DNA of 64,000 nucleotides from Pelotomaculum schinkii. GTDB taxonomy: Bacteria; Bacillota; Desulfotomaculia; Desulfotomaculales; Pelotomaculaceae. The notes under the pieces are model-generated. The model did not search any database, was not told the DNA's origin, and saw only the letters and a program-made list of their open reading frames with translations. Both the position numbers and the translations under genes were made by a program. The stretch lies in assembly GCF_004369205.1 (NCBI RefSeq), contig NZ_QFGA01000001.1, positions 1,984,001 through 2,048,000 of the forward strand. The letters are read 5' to 3'. Shown one piece after another: positions 46,867-56,448 of this stretch. Position 1 is the stretch's first letter. Each line of letters starts with the position of its first letter.

Positions 46867-48414
46867 TTAAACGTCTATGGTAACATTCACCTCTGAAGTA
46901 AGGCCTGTTTTGCCGGTGACAGTGATTGATATTTGGCTTGTTCCAAGCAAGCTCAATATCGTTTTTAACCCGCCAAGGCTAATATCCTGTTCTCCAACCA
47001 GTTCGTCAACTGAGACGGAGGCAACCCCCTGGTTGAAAGTTATTGTTTTGGTAACTCCCAGCAAACTGAGGCGGGCTTTATCAGCGTCACTGGAAGCGTT
47101 AACAGTTATTTCGGTGAATTTGGAAGCATCGGTATAGCTGCCGCCGGTCAGGTTAATGTTGAAGCTGTTGTTGGCGCCGGTTACGGTAACCGGGCTGCCG
47201 TCCACCACAAAAGTTACCGATTCGACTACCGGAGCTTCATCTGCGCCACCGCCGCCGGCGCCGCCCCCGCCACCGGCGGCAGGCTGCTCAGCGCTGGTTT
47301 CGGTGGCTAAAGGTACGTTATGCGGCCCGGCATGGCCCACTGATAAATTATCCTCGATTTTGACCGTTTCACTACCTTCCTCGCCCGAAACAAAGCGTAC
47401 CAGGTAGTTCCGGTCGGGTACCAGCGCTACCGAGTATTGGCCGTTAACATTTGTACTTGTAATGAAGGTGGGGTTGGTGGTAAAAGTCAGAGTAGCGTTT
47501 TTCACGGGGTTACCGTCCTTATCCTTCAACTCGCCGGTCAGCACGGCAGCGGCCTGCAGTTCAAGATTAACGACGGTAACTTGATCTTCATACACCTGCA
47601 CATCACTCCGGTAGGCGACTTCCTGATCGGTAACTGCAGTCAAATCGTAGGAGCCCGGTTCCAGATCCAATTTAAAAGTACCGCCGGTATCAGTTTTTGC
47701 TATTTCCAATACTTCATAACCGCCGGCAGCATAAACTCTTACGACCGCATTTTGCACGGCCGCATTTTTATAAACCGCCTGGCCTTCAATACCGGTTTCT
47801 TGAACCGGTGGAGTAAATTCCAGCGCCCGCTCCAGGGAGACAACCGCTTCAGCCCTGCTGATATTTTTTTGCGGCTGGAAAGTGTGATCCGGCATACCAA
47901 CCATCAACCCGTCCCGGACAACCGCGCCTACGCTGCCGTGGGCCCACTGTGCAATCAGGCCGGCGTCCTTGATTTGATCAAGTTCCCCGGCAGCCGGCGC
48001 AAGTTTTAATAATCTCACTAAAATAGCGGCCGCCTCCTGGCGGGTGATGCTGAGCCCGGGGCCAAAGCTGCCGTCGGGATAACCGGAGATATACCCTGCG
48101 GCGGCTGCGGCGGCCACTTCACCGTAATACCAGGTTCCAGGCTGAACATCCGCAAACCGCAGGCCGGAGGCCGCCGGCTCCACGGCGAAAGAGCGGTTGA
48201 CCAGCGCCACAAATTCCGCCCGGGTAATCTGCCGGTCGGGCTTGAATGTCCCGTCTTCATAGCCTGCGACCAGGCCCTGCTCAACCCATTTGTTTATTTG
48301 CCCTGCGGCCCAGTGGCCCTGCAGGTCGGAAAACCCGGCCGCAAAGGCGTAACCGCCGGCGGTAAAAAGCAATAATAATGTAACTATTGCCACACTTGCA
48401 GCCTTTTTGCCCAT
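46867..48414 (-). CDS. SLH-domain surface protein with carboxypeptidase-regulatory-like repeats
   Basis: 515 residues. Signal peptide 1-25 (LLLLFTAGGYAFAA). Three N-terminal SLH domains (about 27-190; for example FSDLQGHWAAGQINKWVEQG and GYEDGTFKPDRQITRAEFVA), which bind secondary cell-wall polymer. Two CarboxypepD_reg-like beta domains (about 200-350; VYKNAAVQNAVVRVYAAGGY, LKDKDGNPVKNATLTF), a Gly-rich hinge near 378-390, and a C-terminal beta domain. Cell-wall anchored; the exposed part could be structural or adhesive. Confidence 0.88.
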   Translation of the reverse strand: MGKKAASVAIVTLLLLFTAGGYAFAAGFSDLQGHWAAGQINKWVEQGLVAGYEDGTFKPDRQITRAEFVALVNRSFAVEPAASGLRFADVQPGTWYYGEVAAAAAAGYISGYPDGSFGPGLSITRQEAAAILVRLLKLAPAAGELDQIKDAGLIAQWAHGSVGAVVRDGLMVGMPDHTFQPQKNISRAEAVVSLERALEFTPPVQETGIEGQAVYKNAAVQNAVVRVYAAGGYEVLEIAKTDTGGTFKLDLEPGSYDLTAVTDQEVAYRSDVQVYEDQVTVVNLELQAAAVLTGELKDKDGNPVKNATLTFTTNPTFITSTNVNGQYSVALVPDRNYLVRFVSGEEGSETVKIEDNLSVGHAGPHNVPLATETSAEQPAAGGGGGAGGGGADEAPVVESVTFVVDGSPVTVTGANNSFNINLTGGSYTDASKFTEITVNASSDADKARLSLLGVTKTITFNQGVASVSVDELVGEQDISLGGLKTILSLLGTSQISITVTGKTGLTSEVNVTIDV

Positions 48415-48485
48415 TATTACAGTACCTCCTAATTTATATTCGCAATGCTGGTGGTATCTATTATCGGGCCGCGTGCAAAAGCCGG

Positions 48486-48522
48486 GAAAAAAACCGCGAC
48501 CGCCTTAATGGCGTGCGGTTTT
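48486..48522 (-). terminator. Intrinsic terminator after the large SLH gene
   Basis: AACCGCA-CGCC-ATTAA-GGCGGTCGCGGTT hairpin followed by TTTTTCC on the minus strand. Confidence 0.8.
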
Positions 48523-48565
48523 CTTCCTCAAAAAGAAGCTATTTGCTAATGTTAATATGTTTCAT

Positions 48566-51103
48566 CTATTTTAGCGCGTTGACGATTACCGTGACCGCCT
48601 CCGCCCTGGTGGCATTGGCCTGAGGTTTAAAGGTGTTATCCGGATATCCCTGGATGATGCCTGCTTCCACTGCCGCGGCGACCGCATCCTTCGCCCAGTC
48701 GGAAATGCTTGCGGCGTCACCAAAAGGTGTTCCGTCGGATACAGCGGCAAGTTGCGCCGCTCTGGCGATCATGACCGCCATCTGCTCACGGGTAATTAAA
48801 TCGTCCGGGCCAAAGGCGACATCATTATAACCTTTGATGATCCCGTAAGAAGCTGCCGTTGCAATGAAGTCCTTCGCCCAATGGCTGCCGGTATCGGTAA
48901 AGACTTTGCCGCTCTGCGGAGCCAGGCCGAACGCTTTTACCAGCACGGTTGCAAACTCAGCCCTGGTAATATTATTGTCCGGCTTAAAGCTGCCGTCGGG
49001 ATAGCCGGTAATGGCGTCCCTGGCCACCAACTGTTTGATGTTATCCTCCGCCCAGTGGCCGGCAATATCGTTCAGGGATACGACAGGCGGTTCTTCTTCT
49101 TCTTCCTCCTGCATAGCCAGCACCGCGAACTTGGTGAAGTGGTCTATGGTTACCGAGATGGTATTGTCGGAAACGTCGCCGCCCAAGTCGACCCAACTGC
49201 CTGCTGTTTCATCGTAGTATGCCGCTATCGGTTTTTCGCCCGGGTCCAGAGCGGCCGGATCGAATGTGAAGGTGAGTGTAACGCCCGGCTCATTGAACGT
49301 GTAGTTCGACTTTCCGTCTATGCTCAACGCGTATACATCACCAAGCAGCCTGAATCCGGAGGGAACCGCCGGTGGTGTTGTGACTACTCTTTCCAATAAG
49401 ACTTTTACAGTTGCTGTGCCCTTCAGGGCGCCGGCAGGAATTTCCAGTTTCACCGCGTCGGCCAGTTCCACCGTGCCTCCTTTAGAGGGAACGATACTAA
49501 CGCCGGGGAGAGTGCCGCCGCCACCGCCACCGCCGCCTCCTCCGGAACTGGTGGGTTTGTACACTATAAATGTGGTGAAGTGCTTGGTCCAGATCACCAG
49601 GTCGGCTCCGACGTCCAGCTTGCCGTCTTCTTCGTCGCCCAGTTCTGCATTGGCTGCCGCCTGTGAGTCGGCGCTGATTATTCTGGTGATGGGTACGGGA
49701 GCATTATTGCCCCGTTTATAAGCTACCGATTTTCCGGCTTGCCCCGGGATAAGGAGCCTTACCGCCTGATCAAAAGTCAATATGCCGTCGGGCAGGCCTA
49801 TTTCCACCACCGCATTGACAGTACCGTTGCTGATGCTTTCGCTGCTGTTGAGCTTAACTGTAGGCAAGGTGATACTGCCGTCCCAGCCGGCAGGTCCTTT
49901 TACGACCGTACCTTGCGGGATCTGCATGGCTATAGTGCCTTGTACAGCGCCCTGCATATTTGATATGACCTGCGCCTGCACAAAGGGGAAGATAGCTTCA
50001 TTGGTGGCCGGATCAACACTGGCCGCCTGTATTTTCGCACCGGTGACTCCTGCGGGAACAGTAATGGATACAGGTGTAGTGGCGTCCTCCAAGGTTATTG
50101 TTCCGCCGGTTGCCGGTGCGGGTAAACCTTTGGGTCTGATTACTGTCAGGGTGTAACCTTTTTCAGTTTCACTTTGCGCGGTTACCGCAACAGTGATCAC
50201 AGTACTGGAACCCTCGCTCAGCGAAACATCCCCTGAGGCAGTCCCGCTCGCTACAACGGTACCGTTGACCTTAATCACGGCAGCGGCGTCAGCCGCCGTT
50301 GGGGTCACGTTAATCCTATCGACACTGCTGTCCACAACAACCGTATACGCGGTGACGGCCGGGGCAAAGGCCGGATCTAATTTGCCGCTGCTTACTGTAA
50401 GCTCGCTCAAGTCGGCGTTATCGCTTACATTTCCGATGGTAACAAGGATATCTATCAGCTGCTCCTTCTCTTGAAGGGTCAGGCTATCCCTTAGCGCTTC
50501 AACATTAGCCCAATTCAACCCGTATCTGGCCGCAGTTTCAGCAGATATTCCCGTATCTTCGGTGAAAATTGCCTCGAGCTCTGCTTTGGGAATGTCGCCG
50601 AACGGGTTAAACGACAATTCCGCAACATCCAATGCGGTCTTAACGACCTCAAAGACTGTAAGTCCTTTAGCCACAAGAGCGCTCTTTAATTCTTGACTAA
50701 AACTAGCTTCAACTGTATTGCAAAAACTCACCAGCTTGGGTATTCCACCGGTTTGCAGTTCTTTGATTTTTTCCGGAGTATTTAGTTGCGTCATCACGCT
50801 GGTGTAGGCGGATACAATCTGTGCGTTCGTCAGACCCAGGTTTCTGAGCAGTTGTTTCTGTTCGCTATTAAGTATATCCGGTATCGTGCTGCTGTCGACG
50901 ATGATCCTCTTACCGATATCCAGCGCATCTTGCACCTGCTGCGTACTCAATTTCTGAAATTTAGCGATAAGCGCAGCAATGTCTCCCAAATCGTCTTCGC
51001 CAATTGCAGCGTTTGCGACAGGGACATTGCATGTTATCACCGTGCTCAGAAAAAAGATACTCGCCAAAACAAACGATAAGAACTTGAGCTGAACTTTTCT
51101 CAA
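48566..51103 (-). CDS. Large SLH-domain surface protein with a cadherin-like domain
   Basis: About 845 residues from the TTG at 51103, eight bases after AAAGGAGG; the longer upstream frame lacks a site. Signal peptide (LKFLSFVLASIFFLSTVITC, cleavage near VANA). A helical domain (~35-215), a cadherin-like beta-sandwich (ADLSELTVSSGKLDPAFAPA to TLTVIRP), a PT/beta region, a run of ten glycines, a ZU5-like domain (SKGGTVELADAVKLEIPAGA), an acidic EEEEEE hinge, and three C-terminal SLH domains (NDIAGHWAEDNIKQLVARDA and two more). Cell-wall anchored by its C-terminus, unlike its neighbour. Confidence 0.88.
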   Translation of the reverse strand: MRKVQLKFLSFVLASIFFLSTVITCNVPVANAAIGEDDLGDIAALIAKFQKLSTQQVQDALDIGKRIIVDSSTIPDILNSEQKQLLRNLGLTNAQIVSAYTSVMTQLNTPEKIKELQTGGIPKLVSFCNTVEASFSQELKSALVAKGLTVFEVVKTALDVAELSFNPFGDIPKAELEAIFTEDTGISAETAARYGLNWANVEALRDSLTLQEKEQLIDILVTIGNVSDNADLSELTVSSGKLDPAFAPAVTAYTVVVDSSVDRINVTPTAADAAAVIKVNGTVVASGTASGDVSLSEGSSTVITVAVTAQSETEKGYTLTVIRPKGLPAPATGGTITLEDATTPVSITVPAGVTGAKIQAASVDPATNEAIFPFVQAQVISNMQGAVQGTIAMQIPQGTVVKGPAGWDGSITLPTVKLNSSESISNGTVNAVVEIGLPDGILTFDQAVRLLIPGQAGKSVAYKRGNNAPVPITRIISADSQAAANAELGDEEDGKLDVGADLVIWTKHFTTFIVYKPTSSGGGGGGGGGGTLPGVSIVPSKGGTVELADAVKLEIPAGALKGTATVKVLLERVVTTPPAVPSGFRLLGDVYALSIDGKSNYTFNEPGVTLTFTFDPAALDPGEKPIAAYYDETAGSWVDLGGDVSDNTISVTIDHFTKFAVLAMQEEEEEEPPVVSLNDIAGHWAEDNIKQLVARDAITGYPDGSFKPDNNITRAEFATVLVKAFGLAPQSGKVFTDTGSHWAKDFIATAASYGIIKGYNDVAFGPDDLITREQMAVMIARAAQLAAVSDGTPFGDAASISDWAKDAVAAAVEAGIIQGYPDNTFKPQANATRAEAVTVIVNALK

Positions 51104-51580
51104 TTTACAAACCTCCTTTGAAAAATTTATAGCTATCAGCCCACAATCTTCTATAAGTAACAAATCCTGATGCTATACCACCACCACGTTATAATTGTCG
51201 TACTGTTGGGAGTGGTTGTCATGGTAACTTTGGCTCAGATGGCCTCCCCCCTTTCATATCCACACTTTAAATTGATACAACTCTATGGTAAAATATTGAA
51301 AAACTACGGTAATCAAGCTGCCGTAGCTAAATGCTTTAGGCTCACAGAGCTGCATCCCTGAATTTCAAAAATATTTATCTATGTGAATCATTTAGTAATT
51401 CAACATTAAGAGATAATTTCCCTTCCCTAACTTTAATTTTCGTAATGTATTTTGCAAGCGCATAATTATCCTTTTAAAAAACAAGTCCCTCCCCGGCAGT
51501 GGACGGGAAAGGCGCCGACAAGGGATTTTAACATTCAAGGGATATTATAGTAATCCTAAACCGATTGGAGGGTGGTCAAA
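51104..51580. other. Intergenic region upstream of the large SLH gene
   Basis: 477 bp with no convincing gene. A 63-codon frame at 51173-51361 lacks a ribosome binding site. No repeat or RNA motif was recognised; the region should contain the promoters of the SLH gene and of the small gene at 51581. Confidence 0.4.
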
Positions 51581-51802
51581 GTGGCTGACGCGATAGACAA
51601 ACTGGTACAGGTTGCCGCACTCTTTGACCTTGCGGAGGCACATATACTGAAAGGGCTGCTTGAGAGTGAAGGGTTGGAAGTTTTTCTGTTCGACGAGCAA
51701 GCGGCCGCCTTTACCCCCATTGTGGTCGGGGGTGTGAGGCTGATGGTGAGGGAACCGGATCTGGAACGGGCGAGGGAATTGCTTAAAACCAGACAACAAT
51801 AA
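51581..51802 (+). CDS. DUF2007-type small protein
   Basis: 73 residues from the GTG at 51581, seven to nine bases after GGAGG. LVQVAALFDLAEAHILKGLL, then GLEVFLFDEQAAAF and VGGVRLMVREPDLERARELL, is the DUF2007 (putative signal-transducing, PII-like ferredoxin-fold) pattern. Function unknown. Monocistronic on the plus strand. Confidence 0.85.
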   Translation: MADAIDKLVQVAALFDLAEAHILKGLLESEGLEVFLFDEQAAAFTPIVVGGVRLMVREPDLERARELLKTRQQ

Positions 51803-51839
51803 AAACCACAAGCGTTCTGTATGTATTTTCAGGTAGTTG

Positions 51840-51965
51840 CCCACACCTCCGGCGGCGCCACGTATTATGAAAACACCAGCCGATGTAGGCGCCATTTCAA
51901 TCGCACACGGCGCTCGCGCCGGACTTGTGTGGCTAATGTGTAGGTTGAACACTGTACAGTGATTT
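51840..51965. repeat. R1 element
   Basis: GGCGGCGCCACGTATTATG, AACACCAGCCGATGTAGGCG, CCATTTCAATCGCACACGGC, then GCGCTCGCGCCGGACTTG and GTGTGGCTAATGT. A near-complete left half; the right hairpin is lost. Confidence 0.75.
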
Positions 51966-52002
51966 TCAGGATAAGTGTTGTGCTGCGCCCCGGCGCTGCT
52001 GT

Positions 52003-53172
52003 CTACTGCTGAGCCGGCGCCGGTTCTTCAGGGTTTCTTGACCTGGGCGGACGGGGTCCGTAGTACTGGTAGTAGTGACATTCAATCCGCCCGTTGTACA
52101 GTTTTCGCTTTTTATCGGCCCTTTTGCCAAAAAACCGTTCAAAGCCGGGGTGGGCTGTAAGCACATAGCAAGACCAGGTATCCATCTTTTTGAAGGAGTT
52201 ACCCAGGTCGCGATAGAGTCCCTCAATCTCGCCCTTGTCCCCCATGCGTTCGCCGTAGGGGGGATTGCAGATCACACACCCGTAAGGCTTGCTGGAACGT
52301 AGTTCGGCGGCCGCCAGTTTTTGAAAGAAGACCTTGCCCTCCAGGCCCGCCTGCCGGGCGTGAAAGCGGGCCAAACCCAGTACTTTGCTGTCGATATCAG
52401 AGCCAAGTATGTGTAAGGAGCGATCTGGAGCCGCCAGGTCACGGGCCTCCTCTCTGGCTTTATTCCAAAGGGCGGCTGGTACAACAGGCCATTTTTCAGC
52501 AGCAAACCGCCTCCCCAGCCCCGGCGCGGCGTTCAGGCCGATCAGCGCCGCTTCGATCGGTATGGTGCCGGAACCACAGAAAGGGTCGATCAGGGTCCTC
52601 CCCGGTTCCCAGTAACTCAAGAGAACCATTGCCGCCGCCAGGGTTTCCTTGAGGGGAGCCTGGCTGCCGAGCGTCCGGTAACCCCGTTTGTGCAGCCCGG
52701 CCCCGCTGGTGTCAAGAGTCAAGGTAACGACGTCTTTCAGCAGGGCTGCCTCAATGGTGTACCTGGGGCCGTTCTCGGGAAACCACTCCCGCCGGTACCT
52801 CTGCTTCAGCTTTTCCACTACCGCCTTCTTGACAATGGCCTGACAGTCCGGGACGCTGTGCAGCTGTGATTTGATTGATTTCCCCTCAATCGGAAAGGCG
52901 GCGTTTTCCGGCAGCCAGTCCGCCCACGGCAGCGCTCTGGTCTGTTGGAAGAGCTCTTCGAAACTCCGGGCCTGGAATTCACCCAGCTTAACCAGTACCC
53001 GGTCTGCTGCCCTGAGCCAGAGGTTGGTCCTGCAGATAGCCGCTTCATCCCCGGTAAAGGTTACCCGGGCGTTTTCCACTTTGACGTCCTGGTAGCCAAG
53101 ATCTCTTACTTCCCTGGCCACCACCGCCTCCAGCCCGAAAGTCGCCGTAGCGATTAACTCTATCTTGCTCAT
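52003..53172 (-). CDS. THUMP-domain 23S rRNA (guanine-N2) methyltransferase-like protein (RlmL/YpsC family)
   Basis: 389 residues. N-terminal THUMP domain (about 40-150). Rossmann methyltransferase with LIDPFCGSGTIPIEAALIGL near 190-210 and the catalytic CNPPYGERMGDKGEIEGLYR near 300. It modifies a guanine in 23S rRNA in its best-known relatives; the exact position here is inferred. The C-terminus is Pro/Arg-rich. It lies 275 bp after nadB on the same strand. Confidence 0.92.
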   Translation of the reverse strand: MSKIELIATATFGLEAVVAREVRDLGYQDVKVENARVTFTGDEAAICRTNLWLRAADRVLVKLGEFQARSFEELFQQTRALPWADWLPENAAFPIEGKSIKSQLHSVPDCQAIVKKAVVEKLKQRYRREWFPENGPRYTIEAALLKDVVTLTLDTSGAGLHKRGYRTLGSQAPLKETLAAAMVLLSYWEPGRTLIDPFCGSGTIPIEAALIGLNAAPGLGRRFAAEKWPVVPAALWNKAREEARDLAAPDRSLHILGSDIDSKVLGLARFHARQAGLEGKVFFQKLAAAELRSSKPYGCVICNPPYGERMGDKGEIEGLYRDLGNSFKKMDTWSCYVLTAHPGFERFFGKRADKKRKLYNGRIECHYYQYYGPRPPRSRNPEEPAPAQQ

Positions 53173-53204
53173 TCAACTTCTCCGGTTAGCAATATTCTTT
53201 ACAA

Positions 53205-53245
53205 CCATGCCGCTATCGCGGCGCCACGTATCATGAAAGTGTATC
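53205..53245. repeat. R1 fragment between the methyltransferase and nadB
   Basis: CCGCTATCGCGGCGCCACGT followed by ATCATGAAAGTGTATCACC, the left end of R1 only. The rest of the 275-bp gap shows nothing recognisable. Confidence 0.6.
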
Positions 53246-53447
53246 ACCTGGAAGTAACTATTCAGTGAACCCGGCGGTGGAGGCATGGTGTTATCAACGC
53301 TCACTCCAGTGCTCCGCGCCGGCATCACCACGGCTCGCTTCGGACCGAACTAGCGGCGCTGCAAAGGCGGCGGTAGACTGGTTATGAATAAAACCTGTTC
53401 ATATTCATCCCATCTGCAAGTAAATTACACCTTGTTGGCGCCACCGG

Positions 53448-55031
53448 CTACCTTCTGAAAATAATATGCTTCTGCCAGCGCTGATTGCACTCCGGATAAT
53501 CAACCCGGTAGTGCCCACCGCGGCTCTCCCGGCGTGCCAGGGCGGCTTCCGCCACCAGTTCGCCGACCTGGAGCATGTTTTTCACTTCCATCCCCTCCGC
53601 GGTTTCCTCACTGTGACGCTGCAGGCGGCTCCAGTAGTCAAAGAACTCTAACGCTTCCATGAGGCCGCGGTTGCTGCGCACCGGCCCCACCTTTTGGCCC
53701 ATCAGCACCTGCAGCTCCCGGCGCAGCGCTGCGTAATCGATCTTGTCCTGTTTAAGCAGCCAGTCGCAGCCAAACTCCAGCCGCCTGGGCCGGTAGTCTT
53801 TCAGGAACTTTCTGGTTTCATTCACTATGCGGCCCCCGAATACCAACCCGTCCAGCAAGGAATTACTGGCCAGCCGGTTGGCCCCGTGCACGCCGGGGCA
53901 GGAGCACTCACCGCAGGCGTACAGCCCCCTGATACTGGTTTCACCCACCAGGTTCGTCTTTACCCCACCCATCATATAGTGGGCCGCCGGGGAAATCGGA
54001 ATGCGATCCACGGTAATATCAAGGTTGTACTGGGCACAGGTCCTGGTGATGTTCGGGAAACGCGCTCTAATTACCTCCGGATCCAGGTGAGTGACATCCA
54101 AATAAACCTGGTTTAAGCCGGTTGCAGCCATTTCCTTTAAAATAGCCCGGACCACAACATCACGTGGAGCGAGCTCGGCCAGATCATGATAGTCGGGCAT
54201 AAAGCGATGCCCCTGAGAATTCCTAAGATATGCGCCCTCACCGCGTACCGCCTCGGAAATCAAGAAACGGGGAGCGCCGGGTAGGTATAAAACTGTCGGG
54301 TGAAACTGGATGAACTCCATGTCCATTACTTCGGCGCCGGCCCGGAAGGCTATTCCGATACCGTCCCCGGTGGCAACCTCGGGGTTAGTGTTGTGTTCGT
54401 AAAGGCGGCCCAATCCGCCGGTGGCCAGGATTACCACCCGGGCCCGAAAGACCTTGAAGGTCCCGCTGGTCCGGTCTAAGGCGAGAACACCGTAGCAGGT
54501 ATTTTCGTTAACCAGGAGGTCCGCCACATAGTGGTTCTCCAGCACCCTGATCTTATCATTTGCCCGGACCTGCAGGGTCAACACCCGCTGGATCTCAGCC
54601 CCGGTAGCGTCCCCGCTGGCATGCAGAATGCGCCGTTTGCTGTGCGCCCCTTCGCGGGTGAGACAGAGGCCGTGGCTGTCGCTGTCAAAATGCGCGCCCA
54701 TTTCGATCAGTTCACGGACCCGGTCGGGGCCTTCGCTCACCAGAGCGGCCACCGCCTCCGTATCACAAAGTCCCGCTCCCGCCACCAGAGTATCCTCCCG
54801 GTGCAGGGCCGGTGAATCCGAATCCCCCAGGGCGGCAGCTATCCCGCCCTGGGCCTTTTCGGTGCCGGTATCCATCATGTCCAGCTTGGTAATTACGGTC
54901 ACCGAGCCTCCGGCGGCAGAGGCCGCCAGGGCAGTATACAACCCGGCGATACCGCTTCCCAAGATAAGGTACTCATCGTCCACTTGAGGCAGTTCCCGGG
55001 TGTCAAAATTCATTATGTATTTTTCGGGCAC
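53448..55031 (-). CDS. nadB: L-aspartate oxidase NadB
   Basis: FAD enzyme that oxidises aspartate to iminoaspartate for NAD synthesis. 527 residues. Dinucleotide fold YLILGSGIAGLYTALAASAA (about 21-40), the flavoprotein signature KAQGGIAAALGDSDSPALHR near 61-80, the active-site HHxxxxR-like region SPAAHYMMGGVKTNL, and GANRLASNSLLDGLVFGGRI near 381-400. 14 bp after nadA. Confidence 0.96.
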   Translation of the reverse strand: MPEKYIMNFDTRELPQVDDEYLILGSGIAGLYTALAASAAGGSVTVITKLDMMDTGTEKAQGGIAAALGDSDSPALHREDTLVAGAGLCDTEAVAALVSEGPDRVRELIEMGAHFDSDSHGLCLTREGAHSKRRILHASGDATGAEIQRVLTLQVRANDKIRVLENHYVADLLVNENTCYGVLALDRTSGTFKVFRARVVILATGGLGRLYEHNTNPEVATGDGIGIAFRAGAEVMDMEFIQFHPTVLYLPGAPRFLISEAVRGEGAYLRNSQGHRFMPDYHDLAELAPRDVVVRAILKEMAATGLNQVYLDVTHLDPEVIRARFPNITRTCAQYNLDITVDRIPISPAAHYMMGGVKTNLVGETSIRGLYACGECSCPGVHGANRLASNSLLDGLVFGGRIVNETRKFLKDYRPRRLEFGCDWLLKQDKIDYAALRRELQVLMGQKVGPVRSNRGLMEALEFFDYWSRLQRHSEETAEGMEVKNMLQVGELVAEAALARRESRGGHYRVDYPECNQRWQKHIIFRR

Positions 55032-55045
55032 GATATATCCCCCTC

Positions 55046-55969
55046 TTATACCACCGACAGCATTCGCTCAAGGCATAGCGCCGCCTTCTCGCGTATATCT
55101 TCCGGAACGCTAACCCTGGGCTGAAGGGTCACCAGGGCCCGGTGGACACTTTCCAGGGTTGTCTTCTTCATGTTGGGACAGACCATCTTCGTGGAAGCCA
55201 TGTAAAACTTTTTGTCAGGGGATCCTTTGTGCAGCTGGTGCAGAATACCTGATTCTGTCCCGACAATAAACTCCCGGGCGCTGTTCTCCCTGGCGAAGTT
55301 AATCATTCCTGTGGTGCTGGCAACCTTGTCCGCCAGGGCGACAACCTCAGGCCTGCATTCCGGGTGGACCAGCGCCAGCGCCTGCGGGTGCTCTGCCTTT
55401 GCCTTTTGGATATCCTCGACGGTAAGGCGGTCGTGGACGTTGCAGCAACCCTCCCAGACAGTCATTTCCCGTCCGGTTTTTGAAGCTATGAACCTTCCAA
55501 GATTTTTGTCCGGCACAAAAAGGACCGGCTGATCCGGCGGCAGGGACGCCACAACCTTAACCGCGTTAGCCGAAGTGCAGGCGATATCGCTCTCAGCCTT
55601 AACCTCAGCCGAGGTGTTCACGTAACAAACAACAACGGCGCCGGGCATTTCCCGCTTTTTTCGTTCCAACTGAACTGCGTCGACCATATCAGCCATGGGG
55701 CAGCCGGCATGCTCCTCGGGCAGCACCACGATTTTATCCGGGGAGAGGATCGACGCGCTTTCAGCCATGAAGTGGACACCACAAAAAATAATGACCTTCG
55801 CGTCGGTTGCGGCAGCCTGCTGGGAGAGTCCCAGGGAATCTCCCACAAAATCTGCCACCTCCTGGACCTCAGGTCTCTGGTATACATGCGCCAGAATCAC
55901 CGCGTCACGTTCTTTCTTGAGACGCCGGATTTCATTGGAAAGCTCCTGCACAGTGGCTTGCCCCGGCAT
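55046..55969 (-). CDS. nadA: Quinolinate synthase NadA
   Basis: [4Fe-4S] enzyme condensing iminoaspartate with DHAP. 307 residues. Cysteine ligands are visible in FCGVHFMAE (C83 region), SDIACTSANAV-type and MVCPNMKKTTLESVHRAL; substrate-site histidines include AHVYQRPEVQEVADFVGDSL and LVHPECRPEVV. First gene of the nadA-nadB pair, 80 bp after panD. Confidence 0.96.
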   Translation of the reverse strand: MPGQATVQELSNEIRRLKKERDAVILAHVYQRPEVQEVADFVGDSLGLSQQAAATDAKVIIFCGVHFMAESASILSPDKIVVLPEEHAGCPMADMVDAVQLERKKREMPGAVVVCYVNTSAEVKAESDIACTSANAVKVVASLPPDQPVLFVPDKNLGRFIASKTGREMTVWEGCCNVHDRLTVEDIQKAKAEHPQALALVHPECRPEVVALADKVASTTGMINFARENSAREFIVGTESGILHQLHKGSPDKKFYMASTKMVCPNMKKTTLESVHRALVTLQPRVSVPEDIREKAALCLERMLSVV

Positions 55970-56049
55970 TTAAGCTTCAATCCTTTCTGTATTGGGTGGC
56001 TTCTGTGTTTCTTCCCATTGTATCCACCCTTTTCACCGCTTGTCAAGCA

Positions 56050-56445
56050 TTAGGGCTGAGGCGGAGAGATTTCGCCATGAGCTTCAGCTTCTTTGATTGC
56101 TATAACCTTGTTTTTACCGTCAACCATAACGACGGCAGGTTTGAAGGACTGCGCTTCTTGATAGTCAAACAGGGCATAGGCAATGATAATCACGATATCA
56201 CCCGGCTGAGCCAGACGGGCGGCGGCGCCGTTTAAGCAGATGACCCCTGAGTTGCGGGGGCCCTTAATCACATAAGTTTCAAAGCGGGCGCCGTTGTTGT
56301 TGTTGACCACCGAGACCTTTTCATTGGGCAGGATGCCGGAAGCTTCCAAAAGAGCTTCATCTATGGTGATACTCCCCATGTAATTGAGGTTGGCCTCAGT
56401 GACTGTGGCCCTGTGAATTTTCGACTTAAACATTGTTAAAAACAT
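56050..56445 (-). CDS. panD: Aspartate 1-decarboxylase precursor PanD
   Basis: Makes beta-alanine for pantothenate. 131 residues. The ATG at 56445 has GGAGG eight bases upstream. The pyruvoyl precursor site is in [19 protein letters not shown], where cleavage between Gly and Ser yields the active pyruvoyl group. It lies 3 bp after panC. Confidence 0.97.
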   Translation of the reverse strand: MFLTMFKSKIHRATVTEANLNYMGSITIDEALLEASGILPNEKVSVVNNNNGARFETYVIKGPRNSGVICLNGAAARLAQPGDIVIIIAYALFDYQEAQSFKPAVVMVDGKNKVIAIKEAEAHGEISPPQP

Positions 56446-56448
56446 GCT

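Noticed and set aside
51173-51361. 63-codon plus-strand frame
   Set aside because: No ribosome binding site, no recognisable features, in a gap upstream of a well-supported gene.
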